Shown here: positions 17,372 through 27,300 of the stretch, piece after piece | How the letters are laid out: every line of letters starts with the position of its first letter | Position numbering within the stretch: the stretch's first letter is position 1 | Origin: Myroides odoratus | GTDB taxonomy: Bacteria > Bacteroidota > Bacteroidia > Flavobacteriales > Flavobacteriaceae | Assembly (NCBI RefSeq): GCF_001549985.1 | Contig: NZ_LROZ01000009.1 | Span: 1 to 64,000 of the forward strand | Reading direction: 5' to 3' | Length of the DNA stretch: 64,000 nucleotides | Notes under the pieces: generated by a model | What the model saw: the letters and a program-made list of their open reading frames with translations, nothing else | Told to the model about the DNA's origin: nothing | Database searches by the model: none | Made by a program: the position numbers and the translations under genes

Positions 17372-18568
17372 ATGCAAAATCGTATAGTCGTTACGGGTAT
17401 GGGAATTATTTCTGCAATTGGTCAAACCGTTGAAGAAAATTATCGTGCTTTGCTCTCTCATCAAGTAGGTGTGGGAACTTTAACCTTGTTTGATTCCATT
17501 CACAAGGATCATATCAAAGTAGGTGAAGTCAAAAGCACTACAAAGGAATTGATTCAACAACTACATATACCCGAAGAAAATAACTATACGAGAACAGCTT
17601 TATTAGGTGTCTATGCAGCAAAACAAGCGGTAAAGCAAGCCGATATACAAGATATTAATGCTGTTCGCACAGGATTAATATCTTCTACTTCGGTAGGTGG
17701 AATGGATTTTATAGAGCAGTATTATCAATCCTTTCAAACCGATGCTGCAGTTCGAAAATACGTATCCAGTCAAGAAGCTGGAGATTCAACGGAGAAAATT
17801 GCCGATTACTTAGGATTACAAGGCTATGTTTCAACGATTAGTACCGCCTGTTCTTCTGCGGCCAACGCCCTAATGATGGGCTGTCGCATGATTAAAGCAG
17901 GTAAATTAGATCGCGTGATTGTAGGCGGAACAGATGCTTTATCTAAGTTTACCGTAAATGGCTTTAATACGTTGATGATTCTATCTGATACGGATAACAC
18001 CCCTTTTGATCAGCATCGAAAAGGCTTGAATTTAGGCGAAGCAGCAGCTTATCTTGTTTTAGAACGTGAAGATGTTGCTCTTGCTCGCAATCAAGTAATT
18101 TTAGGAGTGGTTGCTGGCTATGGGAATGCCAATGATGCTTACCATCAAACGGCTTCTTCGGAAGATGGAGAAGGAGCATTTTTAGCCATGCAAAAAGCAT
18201 TGACAATGGCAAATCTGGAAGAAAAAGATATTGACTACATCAATGCACATGGAACAGCAACACCAAATAATGATTTATCAGAAGGACGAGCGATTCAGCG
18301 TATTTTTGGATCTCAAGCTCCTGTATTTAGCTCTACTAAACCTTTCACAGGTCATACATTAGCAGCAGCAGGTGCTATTGAAGCGGTTTACAGTATTTTA
18401 GCTCTACAACACAATGTGGCTTTTGCCAATTTGAACCATACAACACCGATGGAAGAATTAACACTTGTACCGCAAAAAGAGACCTTACATAAACCAATTC
18501 AAGCGGTTATGTCTAATTCTTTTGGATTTGGAGGAAATTGTTCAACGATTATTTTTACTAAAGCATAA
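17372..18568 (+). CDS. beta-ketoacyl-ACP synthase (third KAS)
   Basis: A 398-residue KAS II-type enzyme with Cys160 (STACSSAAN), His293 (NAHGTATPNND), Lys323 (SSTKPFTGH) and His328, and the C-terminal NSFGFGGNCS loop. It is full length for the family. It is the likely main elongating synthase of the aryl polyene, paired with the degenerate KS-like protein encoded 3 bp downstream, an arrangement like the KS/chain-length-factor heterodimers of type II systems. Confidence 0.88.
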   Translation: MQNRIVVTGMGIISAIGQTVEENYRALLSHQVGVGTLTLFDSIHKDHIKVGEVKSTTKELIQQLHIPEENNYTRTALLGVYAAKQAVKQADIQDINAVRTGLISSTSVGGMDFIEQYYQSFQTDAAVRKYVSSQEAGDSTEKIADYLGLQGYVSTISTACSSAANALMMGCRMIKAGKLDRVIVGGTDALSKFTVNGFNTLMILSDTDNTPFDQHRKGLNLGEAAAYLVLEREDVALARNQVILGVVAGYGNANDAYHQTASSEDGEGAFLAMQKALTMANLEEKDIDYINAHGTATPNNDLSEGRAIQRIFGSQAPVFSSTKPFTGHTLAAAGAIEAVYSILALQHNVAFANLNHTTPMEELTLVPQKETLHKPIQAVMSNSFGFGGNCSTIIFTKA

Positions 18569-18571
18569 CAG

Positions 18572-19558
18572 ATGAAAAAGGTATATATCAATGGATTATC
18601 CTCTATTTCAATCCAAGAACAAACCCGTAATTTTACTGTTGAATCACTTAAAAAAATTGAACAAGGGGTAAATGAAGCACATCAACCTTCATATAAAGAA
18701 TTGATTGCCCCTGCGATGGTAAGAAGAATGGCAAAAGGAGTAAAAATGGGAATTTATACCGCTCATTTTGCACTAGAAGAAGCTCAGATTGCAGTTCCAC
18801 AAGCCATCATTACCGGAACAGGATTAGGTTGTTTAGTGGATTCAGAAAAATTCTTAGAACTGCTGCTAGAAAATAACGAGAGTTATTTGACGCCTACGTC
18901 TTTTATTCAATCTACACATAATACCGTTGGAGGGCAAATCGCCTTACACTTAGGATGTAAAGGATATAATTTTACCTATGTACATCAAAACAGTTCGTTT
19001 GAATCAGCATTACTCGATGGATTCTTGCAAATTAAAGCAGAAGAAGTGGAAAATGCTCTAATTGGCGGTATTGATGAAGTAGGGAAAACAACCATAATCA
19101 ATCAGCAAGTGGCGGAATTAGTCAATACGGCTGATACGGTTTTTGAAAAAGGGATTAATACAGGTGAAGGAGCTACCTTTTTTGTATTGGATCAACACCA
19201 GACCCAAACGAGTTATGCAGAATTGGTTGATATACACATCAGCAATACAAAAACAAAGACCAGTTTAGTGGACTTTTTGAAACAAAATAGTCTGATTGCG
19301 AAAGATATCGATCTTGTATTTGTAGGAAGTTGTGATTTACCCGTAGATCAACAGTATTTCGATGAGGTATATAACACATGGAATCAAGAGGAAATTGTAA
19401 CGTATAAAGAATACGTGGGTCACCATCATACGGCTTCGTCTTTTGGCTTATTATTAGCTGCTGAGCGAATGAAAAAAGAAGATGGAATCCAGTATATACT
19501 CCTTTACAATCAATTTCAGGACAAAGATTACAGTTTTATATTGCTGAAAAAATGTTGA
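18572..19558 (+). CDS. degenerate ketosynthase / chain-length-factor-like protein
   Basis: A 328-residue thiolase-fold protein. The nucleophile position reads VHQNSSFESALLDG (around residue 140), with no Cys. The LIGGIDEVG and GEGATFFVLD segments of KS proteins remain. The second catalytic His region reads EYVGHHHTASSFGLLLAAE, so His residues persist although the Cys is lost. By analogy with chain-length factors it would dimerise with the KAS at 17372 and control polyene length. Confidence 0.75.
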   Translation: MKKVYINGLSSISIQEQTRNFTVESLKKIEQGVNEAHQPSYKELIAPAMVRRMAKGVKMGIYTAHFALEEAQIAVPQAIITGTGLGCLVDSEKFLELLLENNESYLTPTSFIQSTHNTVGGQIALHLGCKGYNFTYVHQNSSFESALLDGFLQIKAEEVENALIGGIDEVGKTTIINQQVAELVNTADTVFEKGINTGEGATFFVLDQHQTQTSYAELVDIHISNTKTKTSLVDFLKQNSLIAKDIDLVFVGSCDLPVDQQYFDEVYNTWNQEEIVTYKEYVGHHHTASSFGLLLAAERMKKEDGIQYILLYNQFQDKDYSFILLKKC

Positions 19559-20319
19559 GAAAAATAGTCCTTGGTCTAACCGTTGTTTACGTAGTTGTAG
19601 TGCTTTATTTGGTTGTAAATAATAGCCTATCTCTTGTGTGGTTACTGCCAGGACTGCTATTTTTTATAGGGTTATTTAGTTGGGGTGTTTTTGATATCCG
19701 CTTGGGATTCTTTATTCCCGTAGTCTTTAAAAGCCCAAATCCTCAACCCAAAACCATTGCCCTCACCTTTGATGATGGGCCTACTCTACATACGTTAGAA
19801 GTATTAGATTTGTTGCAGCAATATCAAGCTAAAGCCACTTTTTTTTGTATTGGTAAACAAATCGAACAATATCCTGAAATTGCACAACGAATCCTTGCCG
19901 AAGGACATACGATGGGCAATCACAGCTATTCACATCCCAATACGATGGGATTCCTCTCCACAGCAAAAGTCAAAGAAGAAATACAAAAATGCGAGGCAGT
20001 GATGCAGAAGTTTCTTCACATCGAAACACCTTTTTATCGACCACCTTTTGGAATCACCAATCCACATATTGCGAAAGCACTTCGTCAAACCAAACATCGT
20101 GTGATTGGTTGGAGTAATCGCTCACTAGATACGGTGATTGAGGATGAGAAAGCAATCTATAACCGCATATACAAGCGAATAGACAAACAATCTATTGTGC
20201 TTCTACATGATACAAGTGAACGATCAGTAAAAGCCTTAGCAAGACTTTTAAAACAATTGCAGCAAGAGAAGTATAAAATGGTTAATTTAGTAGAGTTCTT
20301 AAACGAAGGAAAACAATGA
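19552..20319 (+). CDS. membrane-anchored polysaccharide deacetylase-family protein
   Basis: 255 residues. Two N-terminal transmembrane helices (about 5-22 and 30-45) are followed by a NodB domain with TFDDGP (Asp74, Asp75) and HSYSH (His124, His128), the metal-binding set of carbohydrate esterase family 4. Also seen are RPPFG and LLHD motifs. A sugar substrate is not obvious in pigment synthesis, so it may act on another N- or O-acyl group or have been recruited for envelope assembly. It overlaps the KS-like gene by 7 bp and the LolA gene by 4 bp (ATGA). Confidence 0.85.
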   Translation: MLRKIVLGLTVVYVVVVLYLVVNNSLSLVWLLPGLLFFIGLFSWGVFDIRLGFFIPVVFKSPNPQPKTIALTFDDGPTLHTLEVLDLLQQYQAKATFFCIGKQIEQYPEIAQRILAEGHTMGNHSYSHPNTMGFLSTAKVKEEIQKCEAVMQKFLHIETPFYRPPFGITNPHIAKALRQTKHRVIGWSNRSLDTVIEDEKAIYNRIYKRIDKQSIVLLHDTSERSVKALARLLKQLQQEKYKMVNLVEFLNEGKQ

Positions 20320-20945
20320 AAAAAATAATCTTTACCGCTTTATTTCTCGGAACCACTCTGATGGGGTTTAGTCAAGAAAAAGCCATGACAAGTGATGAAA
20401 AAAATACATTCAAAAAGGAAATTGTCAGCACCACTAAAGATATAAAAACCCTTTCGACTGATTTTGTACAGTACAAAAACATGAGTTTCATGTCCAAAGA
20501 AATTGAATCGAAAGGACAAATGCAATTGAGTATTCCCAATAAATTACTCTGGAAATACACCAGTCCCTTCGCTTATAGCATTGCCTTTGCTGATAATAAA
20601 ATCACAATTAACGATCAAGGAAAAAAGAATAAAATAGATGTTGGAAACAATAAGAAGTTTGCCAAAATCAATACTTTGATTGTTGGAAGTATCAGTGGTA
20701 ATATGTTTGATGACAAGGAATTTACCATTACGTATTTTAAGAATAAAAACAGACGTATTGCTAAATTAGTTCCGTTGAGTAAGGAAATTGCGCAGTACAT
20801 CAGTGAGATTGTTCTGTATTTTGACGAAGGACAGAACACCGTTTCAGAGGTGAAATTGATTGAACCATCAGCAGATTATACCCGTATTGTATTCAGCAAT
20901 AAAAAAATAAATAGCAAATTAGATGAAAAGGCTTTTACTAACTAG
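20316..20945 (+). CDS. LolA-like periplasmic lipoprotein-carrier-family protein
   Basis: 209 residues with a cleavable signal peptide (about 1-19, ending FSQ). The body matches LolA: TLSTDFVQYKNMSFMSKEIESKG, then GQMQLSIPNKLLWKYTSPF. Known: LolA carries hydrophobic lipoproteins through the periplasm. Aryl polyene clusters encode LolA-like proteins thought to carry the lipid-like pigment to the outer membrane. The next gene, a lipoprotein, overlaps it by 23 bp. Confidence 0.85.
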   Translation: MKKIIFTALFLGTTLMGFSQEKAMTSDEKNTFKKEIVSTTKDIKTLSTDFVQYKNMSFMSKEIESKGQMQLSIPNKLLWKYTSPFAYSIAFADNKITINDQGKKNKIDVGNNKKFAKINTLIVGSISGNMFDDKEFTITYFKNKNRRIAKLVPLSKEIAQYISEIVLYFDEGQNTVSEVKLIEPSADYTRIVFSNKKINSKLDEKAFTN

Positions 20946-21540
20946 CTTAGTCGCTGTTTTGTTGTTTTCATGTAAGAGTTACCAAGGTCCTGTTACAAAC
21001 AAAGAAGACTACACCAAAGGCACGTACACCGTAGTCAATAACTATTTTGCTACCATTGGTGAAGAACACATCTTTCGCGCTCATATTCAGATCTTCAAAA
21101 AAGAAGTGAGTGGCTTATTAGTTGTCAAGCGCATGGATGAACAAGTACACCGTGTCGTTTTGACTTCTGATTTCGGGAATACCCTCTTCGATTTCTCGAT
21201 TTACAAAGACAAGCCGTATACCATTAATTACGTGATGCCAGATCTGGATAAAAAGATAATTCTCAACTTTTTAGCTAAAGATTTTAGCTATTTAGTAGAA
21301 GATACCTATGCATTAACGGGCAAAGCAACACAAGGCAATACAACAGTTTATAGCGGAACATACAAAAAGAAGAAGGCTTTTGTGGTTGTCAATCAACAAG
21401 AAGATGTTACAACTGTAATTGCGGCAAATGCTAGAAAACCAAAAATTGTATTTAACTATGCAACGAAAGAAGGGGAAGTATTGGAAATAAAACACGAGAA
21501 TTTCCCTTTAGAAATTCAGCTAACACCTTTAGAAAACTAA
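20923..21540 (+). CDS. outer-membrane-type lipoprotein of the pigment cluster
   Basis: 205 residues with a type II signal peptide (lipobox LFSC, Cys17). The rest is probably beta-rich and has no motif I recognise. Its place after LolA suggests a receptor role comparable to LolB, receiving pigment at the outer membrane; this is inference. It overlaps lolA by 23 bp and is followed 10 bp later by a beta-barrel gene. Confidence 0.72.
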   Translation: MKRLLLTSLVAVLLFSCKSYQGPVTNKEDYTKGTYTVVNNYFATIGEEHIFRAHIQIFKKEVSGLLVVKRMDEQVHRVVLTSDFGNTLFDFSIYKDKPYTINYVMPDLDKKIILNFLAKDFSYLVEDTYALTGKATQGNTTVYSGTYKKKKAFVVVNQQEDVTTVIAANARKPKIVFNYATKEGEVLEIKHENFPLEIQLTPLEN

Positions 21541-21550
21541 TATATACCTT

Positions 21551-22168
21551 ATGATTAAAAAATTACTACTAATTACGTGCGTAGCTTTAGGAGTTACTGC
21601 GAGCACTTATGCACAAAAGAAATTCACTCCTGGAATTAGAGGAGGTTTGAGTTTATCTACCATTACTAAGGCAGAAGCGGATTACAAAGCGGGTTTCTAT
21701 GTTGGAGTGCAATTTCCAATCCACTTAGCGAAGTTTTATACGTTACAACCAGAGTTGAATTATACCATGCAAGGAGCTAAAAATGCTAATTTAGATTACA
21801 TTCGAAACTCTAATTGGAATAACCACTGGCATAATGATGAAGTTAACTACTCCCATTCAGAAGATGTAAACTTGGCTTATATTGATATCAACGTAATTAA
21901 TAAATTCCGTTTTAATAAATTCAATGTACATGTGGGGCCTGGACTAGCACTGATGACACAAGGAAGAAGTAAAACAGACTTTTATGGGGATTTAACGCTA
22001 AACTTGGGGGTGGGTTATCAACTGACAGAACAGTTGGGAGTAGAAGCAAGATGGAGACAAGGTGTGGTTCGCGTAGTAGATAAAGATGACTATTTTTGGG
22101 ACAATTATTGGTACGATAACGATAGTTTCAACTCAAGTTTCCAAATTGGATTGACATTTACCTTCTAA
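21551..22168 (+). CDS. outer-membrane beta-barrel protein (PorT-like)
   Basis: 205 residues with a signal peptide ending TYAQ. The mature start GIRGGLSLSTI, alternating beta-strand pattern and terminal FQIGLTFTF (ending in Phe) are hallmarks of small Bacteroidota outer-membrane barrels (PorT / OmpA-beta-barrel-like). It is the last gene of the first operon: a terminator follows at 22188. It may anchor or host the pigment in the outer membrane. Confidence 0.8.
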   Translation: MIKKLLLITCVALGVTASTYAQKKFTPGIRGGLSLSTITKAEADYKAGFYVGVQFPIHLAKFYTLQPELNYTMQGAKNANLDYIRNSNWNNHWHNDEVNYSHSEDVNLAYIDINVINKFRFNKFNVHVGPGLALMTQGRSKTDFYGDLTLNLGVGYQLTEQLGVEARWRQGVVRVVDKDDYFWDNYWYDNDSFNSSFQIGLTFTF

Positions 22169-22187
22169 ACAAAGGGCTAAAAATAGG

Positions 22188-22218
22188 ACTCTCTTTCTTA
22201 ATTGAAAGAGAGTTTTTT
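22188..22218 (+). terminator. intrinsic terminator closing the first flexirubin operon
   Basis: A perfect 10-bp stem (188-197 with 204-213 of the 22,000 block) with a short loop, followed by TTTTTT. It is 20 bp past the beta-barrel stop. Confidence 0.85.
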
Positions 22219-22292
22219 GTTTGCATATTGCATGATAAAAACCATTTATATCAATATGAACGGTTTTTCCATAACTATATGTATTTTTTAAT

Positions 22293-22300
22293 TAGTTTTG
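22293..22300 (+). promoter_or_regulatory. -7 promoter element of the second flexirubin block
   Basis: TAGTTTTG, an exact TAnnTTTG match, is 28 bp before the FabZ-like start at 22329 and after the terminator. This implies that 22329-32531 is transcribed as a separate unit. Confidence 0.5.
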
Positions 22301-22328
22301 TGAAATTAAAAATGCAATCGGATATTTT

Positions 22329-22694
22329 ATGTTGATAAAGGATTTTTATCGTGTACTTTCAATTCAAAATGTAGAAACTGGATATCAAGCTAATATTGAG
22401 TTGAATAAAGATCATGCTGTGTTTGAAGGACATTTTCCAGACAATCCAGTGATGCCTGGAGTCTGTATGATACAGATCATCAAAGAATTGGTGGAAGAAA
22501 TAACGAGTAAAACGCTTTTCATGCAACAAGTATCGAATGTAAAATTCATGACGCTGATTAATCCACAAGTAGATCATACTTTAGTAGTGAATTTCTCAGT
22601 AGAAGAAAAAGAAGACCTGATAAAGGTGAAAAGCAGTATTAGCTTTCAAGATACAATAGCGCTCAAAATGAGCAGTGTATACACTCAAAAATAG
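22329..22694 (+). CDS. FabZ/ApeI-like dehydratase with Glu replaced by Gln
   Basis: A 121-residue hot-dog domain with the GHFPDNPVMPG loop (His35). The acidic residue expected 14 positions later is Gln49 (VCMIQII). Known: FabZ uses His and Glu for 3-hydroxyacyl-ACP dehydration. ApeI-type dehydratases of aryl polyene clusters are short proteins of this kind. It probably makes the conjugated double bonds, with or without help from the hot-dog proteins at 10610 and 11051, which keep Glu but lack His. First gene of the second block. Confidence 0.8.
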   Translation: MLIKDFYRVLSIQNVETGYQANIELNKDHAVFEGHFPDNPVMPGVCMIQIIKELVEEITSKTLFMQQVSNVKFMTLINPQVDHTLVVNFSVEEKEDLIKVKSSISFQDTIALKMSSVYTQK

Positions 22695-22701
22695 ATAAAA
22701 G

Positions 22702-23184
22702 ATGAAGGTAGCTTTGATTTGGTTCGTCAGTTTTATTAGCTTTTTTCAAGTTTCAACAACTGATTTGAGTAAGAGTTTTCAGCAAGCGAGTCTGTCTGCT
22801 GAACAAGCACAAGCTTTTTATGAAAAAGCGTTGACTATTAAGACAACAGATGAATCTGCTACACTTTATAAAGGAGCTGCCTTGGTTACTTTGGCTAAAT
22901 TTGAAAAGAAAATCAAAGTAAAAAAGGATTTGGTAAAGGAAGGCGCCTTGCTAATTGAAGCAGCAATAGAAAAAGAACCTGCAAATGTTGAATTTCGATT
23001 GGTTCGCTTAATCATCCAAGAGAATACACCCAAAATTGTCGGTTATTACAAAAATATCGACAGCGATAAAAACATGATTGTCAAACAGTACAGCCAACAA
23101 ACAACAGCATTGAAAAAATGGATTAAATCCTATGCTGAACAATCGAAAGCCTTTACTGCTGATGACCGGAATAAATTGCTTTAA
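22702..23184 (+). CDS. exported hypothetical protein, helical repeat-like
   Basis: 160 residues with an N-terminal signal-like hydrophobic segment (residues 3-17). The helical, alanine- and lysine-rich body resembles tetratricopeptide-type repeats (AFYEKALTI; ALLIEAAIEKEPANVEFR). I recognise no family. It is co-transcribed in the second flexirubin block (7-bp gap upstream, 11 bp downstream), so a periplasmic scaffold in pigment export is possible. Confidence 0.7.
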   Translation: MKVALIWFVSFISFFQVSTTDLSKSFQQASLSAEQAQAFYEKALTIKTTDESATLYKGAALVTLAKFEKKIKVKKDLVKEGALLIEAAIEKEPANVEFRLVRLIIQENTPKIVGYYKNIDSDKNMIVKQYSQQTTALKKWIKSYAEQSKAFTADDRNKLL

Positions 23185-23195
23185 CAAGCACAACA

Positions 23196-24386
23196 ATGAC
23201 AACACAGAATCCTGCAACCTATACAACTAAGCTAAAAGAATGGGGTATTTGCATCCTAATCCCCACTTATAATAACCATAAAACGTTACAACGTGTTTTA
23301 GATGGCGTTTTAGCGTATACAACAGATGTAATTGTTGTCAATGACGGTTCTACAGCTGAAACAGCTCTTATTTTAGAGGCGTATCAGCATCAAATTACCA
23401 TAATTCACCTTCCTGTAAACCGAGGAAAAGGAAATGCCTTGCAAATAGGATTTGCACAAGCAAAAACCTTGGGGTTTTCCTATGCGATTACCATTGATTC
23501 TGACGGACAACACTATCCTTCAGATATTCCTGTTTTTGTTGAGGCCTTAGAAGAAGCAAAAAACAAAGAATTGTTGCTTATTGGTTCAAGAAATATGAAT
23601 CAAGATGGCGTTCCTAAAAAAAGTAGCTTTGGCAATAAATTTTCTAACTTTTGGTTTTGGTTTGAAACGGGAATATCCCTTTCAGATACACAATCAGGCT
23701 ATCGTTTATATCCGTTAAATAAGTTAGCCAACAAGTTTTTTACACGCAAGTTTGAATTTGAAATAGAAGTAATTGTTCGTGCAGCTTGGAATAATGTTGA
23801 GGTAAAGAATGTACCCGTTCAAGTTTTATATGACAGCAGCGAACGAGTATCTCACTTTCGACCTTTCAAAGATTTTACTCGAATTAGCATCTTAAATACC
23901 GTATTGGTGTGTATTACGTTGTTGTACATCATCCCCAGAAATTTTCTTCGCAGCTTCAAAAAAAAAAGCTTTAAAGCCTTTATAACAGAAGATATCTTAG
24001 GAAGTAATGATACGGCTTCAGTTAAAGCGTTGTCGATTGGATTGGGAACCTTTATTGGATTATCCCCCCTCTGGGGCTTACAAACTTTCCTCGCTATATT
24101 TTTAGCGATTACGTTTCGATTGAATAAGGTTTTAGCATTTGCTTTTTCCAATGTCAGTATACCTCCAATGATTCCCCTAATTGTATACGCATCGTTGCAA
24201 TTGGGCTATTATATGGTTCCTCAGGGTAGTCCGCATATTTTGATTAGTGAATACAGTTTTGCGTCCATATCAGAGCATTTATGGCAATATATTTTAGGTA
24301 GCTTTGCACTCGCAATGATGGCTAGCTTTTGTTTAGGGTCTATCAGTTTCTTTTTAATCTCAATCGCTCAAAAACAGAAAAAGTAA
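23196..24386 (+). CDS. GT2 glycosyltransferase fused to a DUF2062 membrane domain
   Basis: 396 residues. Residues about 17-230 are a GT-A family 2 transferase with PTYNN, VVNDGS, DSDGQHYPSD (metal and nucleotide-sugar site) and SGYRLYP, close to dolichol-phosphate-mannose-type enzymes. From about 270 a DUF2062 domain follows (SIGLGTFIGLSPLWGLQTF) with two or three membrane helices. Similar proteins occur in aryl polyene and flexirubin loci though no sugar is reported in flexirubin, so its acceptor is unclear. Confidence 0.85.
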   Translation: MTTQNPATYTTKLKEWGICILIPTYNNHKTLQRVLDGVLAYTTDVIVVNDGSTAETALILEAYQHQITIIHLPVNRGKGNALQIGFAQAKTLGFSYAITIDSDGQHYPSDIPVFVEALEEAKNKELLLIGSRNMNQDGVPKKSSFGNKFSNFWFWFETGISLSDTQSGYRLYPLNKLANKFFTRKFEFEIEVIVRAAWNNVEVKNVPVQVLYDSSERVSHFRPFKDFTRISILNTVLVCITLLYIIPRNFLRSFKKKSFKAFITEDILGSNDTASVKALSIGLGTFIGLSPLWGLQTFLAIFLAITFRLNKVLAFAFSNVSIPPMIPLIVYASLQLGYYMVPQGSPHILISEYSFASISEHLWQYILGSFALAMMASFCLGSISFFLISIAQKQKK

Positions 24387-24388
24387 AA

Positions 24389-27300
24389 ATGGCAAATTGG
24401 TTTTATAAAATATATCAATGGGGAGAGAAAAATAAGTTGTTATTTTTCATCAGCGTTGTGCTGTTTATCAGCTGTATGGCCTTTGGAGCATGGAATATTA
24501 AATTTGAAGAGGATATTACGCGTATATTACCCAAAAGTGAAAAGTCCAATGTAACAGCAAAAGTATTGGAACAATTGCGCTTTTCGGATAAGATCACCGT
24601 CATCATTGAAAAACAAAAAGGAGGCACAACGGATGATATGGTTGCATTGGCATCCAATTTGTTTGATACTTTAGCAACAAAAGAAGCTTATATTAAACAT
24701 ATCCAAGGTAAAATTGAAGATGATAATATCAATGAAACGATTGCTTTTGTCTACCAAAATTTACCGTTATTTTTGGATGAAGCTGATTATCGAGAATTAG
24801 AGCAAAAAATACAACTTGACAGCATCGCTCAAACCGTAGAAGCCAACTATAAAACCTTAGTTTCGCCAACGAGTTTAGTCGCCAAGCAATTCATCCAAAA
24901 GGATCCTTTTGGCATAGGTTTTATCGCCTTAAAGAAACTGCAAAAACTAAATATTGGCGATGGGTTTCAATTAATCGATGGCTTTTTATTCAACAAAGAA
25001 GAGGATAAATTGTTGTTGTTTATTGATCCCGTTTACAGTGGGAGTGATACCGCACACAATACCGATTTTATCGCCTTTTTAAACGGAATAAAAGAAGAAT
25101 TTAACCACAAACAAGACGAAGTTACGATAGATTATTTTGGTGCTTCTTTTGTAGCCGTTGCCAATGCAACGCAAATTAAAAGCGATATTCAGCAAACTGT
25201 AGCAATCTCAATTACCGTTTTGATGCTTTTGCTCATTGCCTTTTATAGACGAATAACAATTCCAGTTATTCTTTTTATTCCCACTTTTATTAGCGCTTTA
25301 GTTGCCTTGTTCTTCTTGTATTTTATGACCGATACGATTTCGGCTATTTCATTGAGTATTGGCGCAATATTAATTGGAATTACCATTGACTATGCCTTGC
25401 ATATCATGACACATTATAAACATTGTAATGATATCAAGCAACTATATCAAGAAATTACAAATCCTATTATGATGAGTGCCTCTACAACAGCCATTGCCTT
25501 TTTATGCTTGGTTTTTGTACACTCTGAAGCATTGAGAGATTTAGGTGTTTTTGCCTCCATTACGGTAATGGGAGCAGGAATCATATCGCTTTTATTGATT
25601 CCTCATTTATACAAACCTTCAGAGAAAGACCGACTCAATCAGTCCAACTCTCTTTTAGATAAAATAGCTCATTTTCCTTTTGACCAAAGCAAAGTACTTC
25701 TAGGGCTGTGTGCTTTAATTGTAATTATCAGTCTATTTACGTTTAAAAACGTCAAATTTAATAGCGATTTATCTTCGTTAAATTACTTCCCAGAAGAATT
25801 AAAACAAGCGGAACAAAAACTAGAATCTACGGTTGATAGTGGTTCAAAATCCCTGTATTTAACGTGTTTTGGAGAGGATCTCGAACAAGTCGTGGAGCAA
25901 AATGTGGCTTTGGCAAAGCAATTAGAACAAGCCAAAGCGAAAGGAGAAATTTTACACTTTAGTTCTTTGGGTGATTTTGTACTATCTACCCAACAACAAC
26001 GAGCAAAAATTGCCCAATGGGAGCATTTCTGGTCGAAAAAGAACGCCAACCAATTCATGGAACGATTCAATCAAGAAGGAGCAAAATACGGTTTTAATGA
26101 AACAGCCTATCAGCCCTTTTTTGCCCTGTTGAAGAACACGTTTGAACCCATAGGAATTAAAGATTATTCAGCCTTAAATCCAGAAATTATAGATGAATTT
26201 TTAATCGAAAAAAACGGACATTATACCCTGAGTACAGTGGTAAAATTACCAGAAGAGCACAGACAAGCCTTCATGGAAAACTTTCCTTCTTCTGATCATT
26301 TTATTGTGATTGATCGAAAAGAGATGAATGAAACGTTTTTAGGTAATATTGTCAACGATTTTAATGATCTAATCAACTATTCCTTTTTGGCAGTATTTGC
26401 TATTTTATGGCTGTTCTTTAAAAGAATTGAATTAGTTATTGTCTCTATGATTCCCATCGTTATTACAGGATTAATAACAGCAGGTTTGATGGGATTATTC
26501 CATATTGAATTCAATATTTTCAGTACAATTGTATGTACCATTATTTTTGGACAAGGAGTTGATTTTACTATTTTCATTACCAATGCCCTCCAAAAAGAGT
26601 ATACCACTGGAGAAGAAAGTATGCCAACGTATCGCGCTTCCATTATTTTAGCCGTATTGACTACTTTATTGGCTGTTGGAACACTTGTATTTGCAAAACA
26701 TCCAGCTTTGAAATCTATTTCGTTTGTTTCCATTATTGGGATGAGTGTTGCAGCAATCAATGCCTTTGTAATTTACCCACGTCTGTTTAAAATATGCTTT
26801 GTCAATAGACAACAGAGGGGTAATTCGCCAATTACTTTGCGTTTGCTGTTACACAGCATGGTGTCTTTCCTATACTTTGGGGTATTTGGATTTTTGTATT
26901 CTATGGTGTCTAAAGTATTCCTACTCTTAGCTCCAGGTAAAGAGCGAACCAAATTACGCATGTTCAGCAAAGGGATGCATTGGTACATGACCTCAGTTTT
27001 GTATCTCAATGCTTTTGTACGTAAAAAAGTACGAAACCCACACAATGAAACCTTTGAAAAACCCGCAATCATAATTGCCAATCACACCTCTTTTTTAGAT
27101 TCGTTAGTGATGGGCATGGTTTATCCCAATGTTGTATATCTCGTAAATGATTGGGTGTATAAATCCCCTATCTTCGGAAAGGCTATTCAATCCGCAGGTT
27201 TTTATCGCGTTTCTGAAGGCGTGGACAACAGCATTGATCACCTAAAGAAAAGAGTAGAAATGGGCTTTTCCTTAATGATTTTTCCTGAAGGTACCCGTTC

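Noticed and set aside
24329-24388. Upstream ATG for the MMPL fusion (and likewise 28017 and 15327 for two other genes)
   Set aside because: These starts lie inside the upstream genes and add residues unlike the families; the later ATGs follow or overlap the preceding stops as is usual in this operon.
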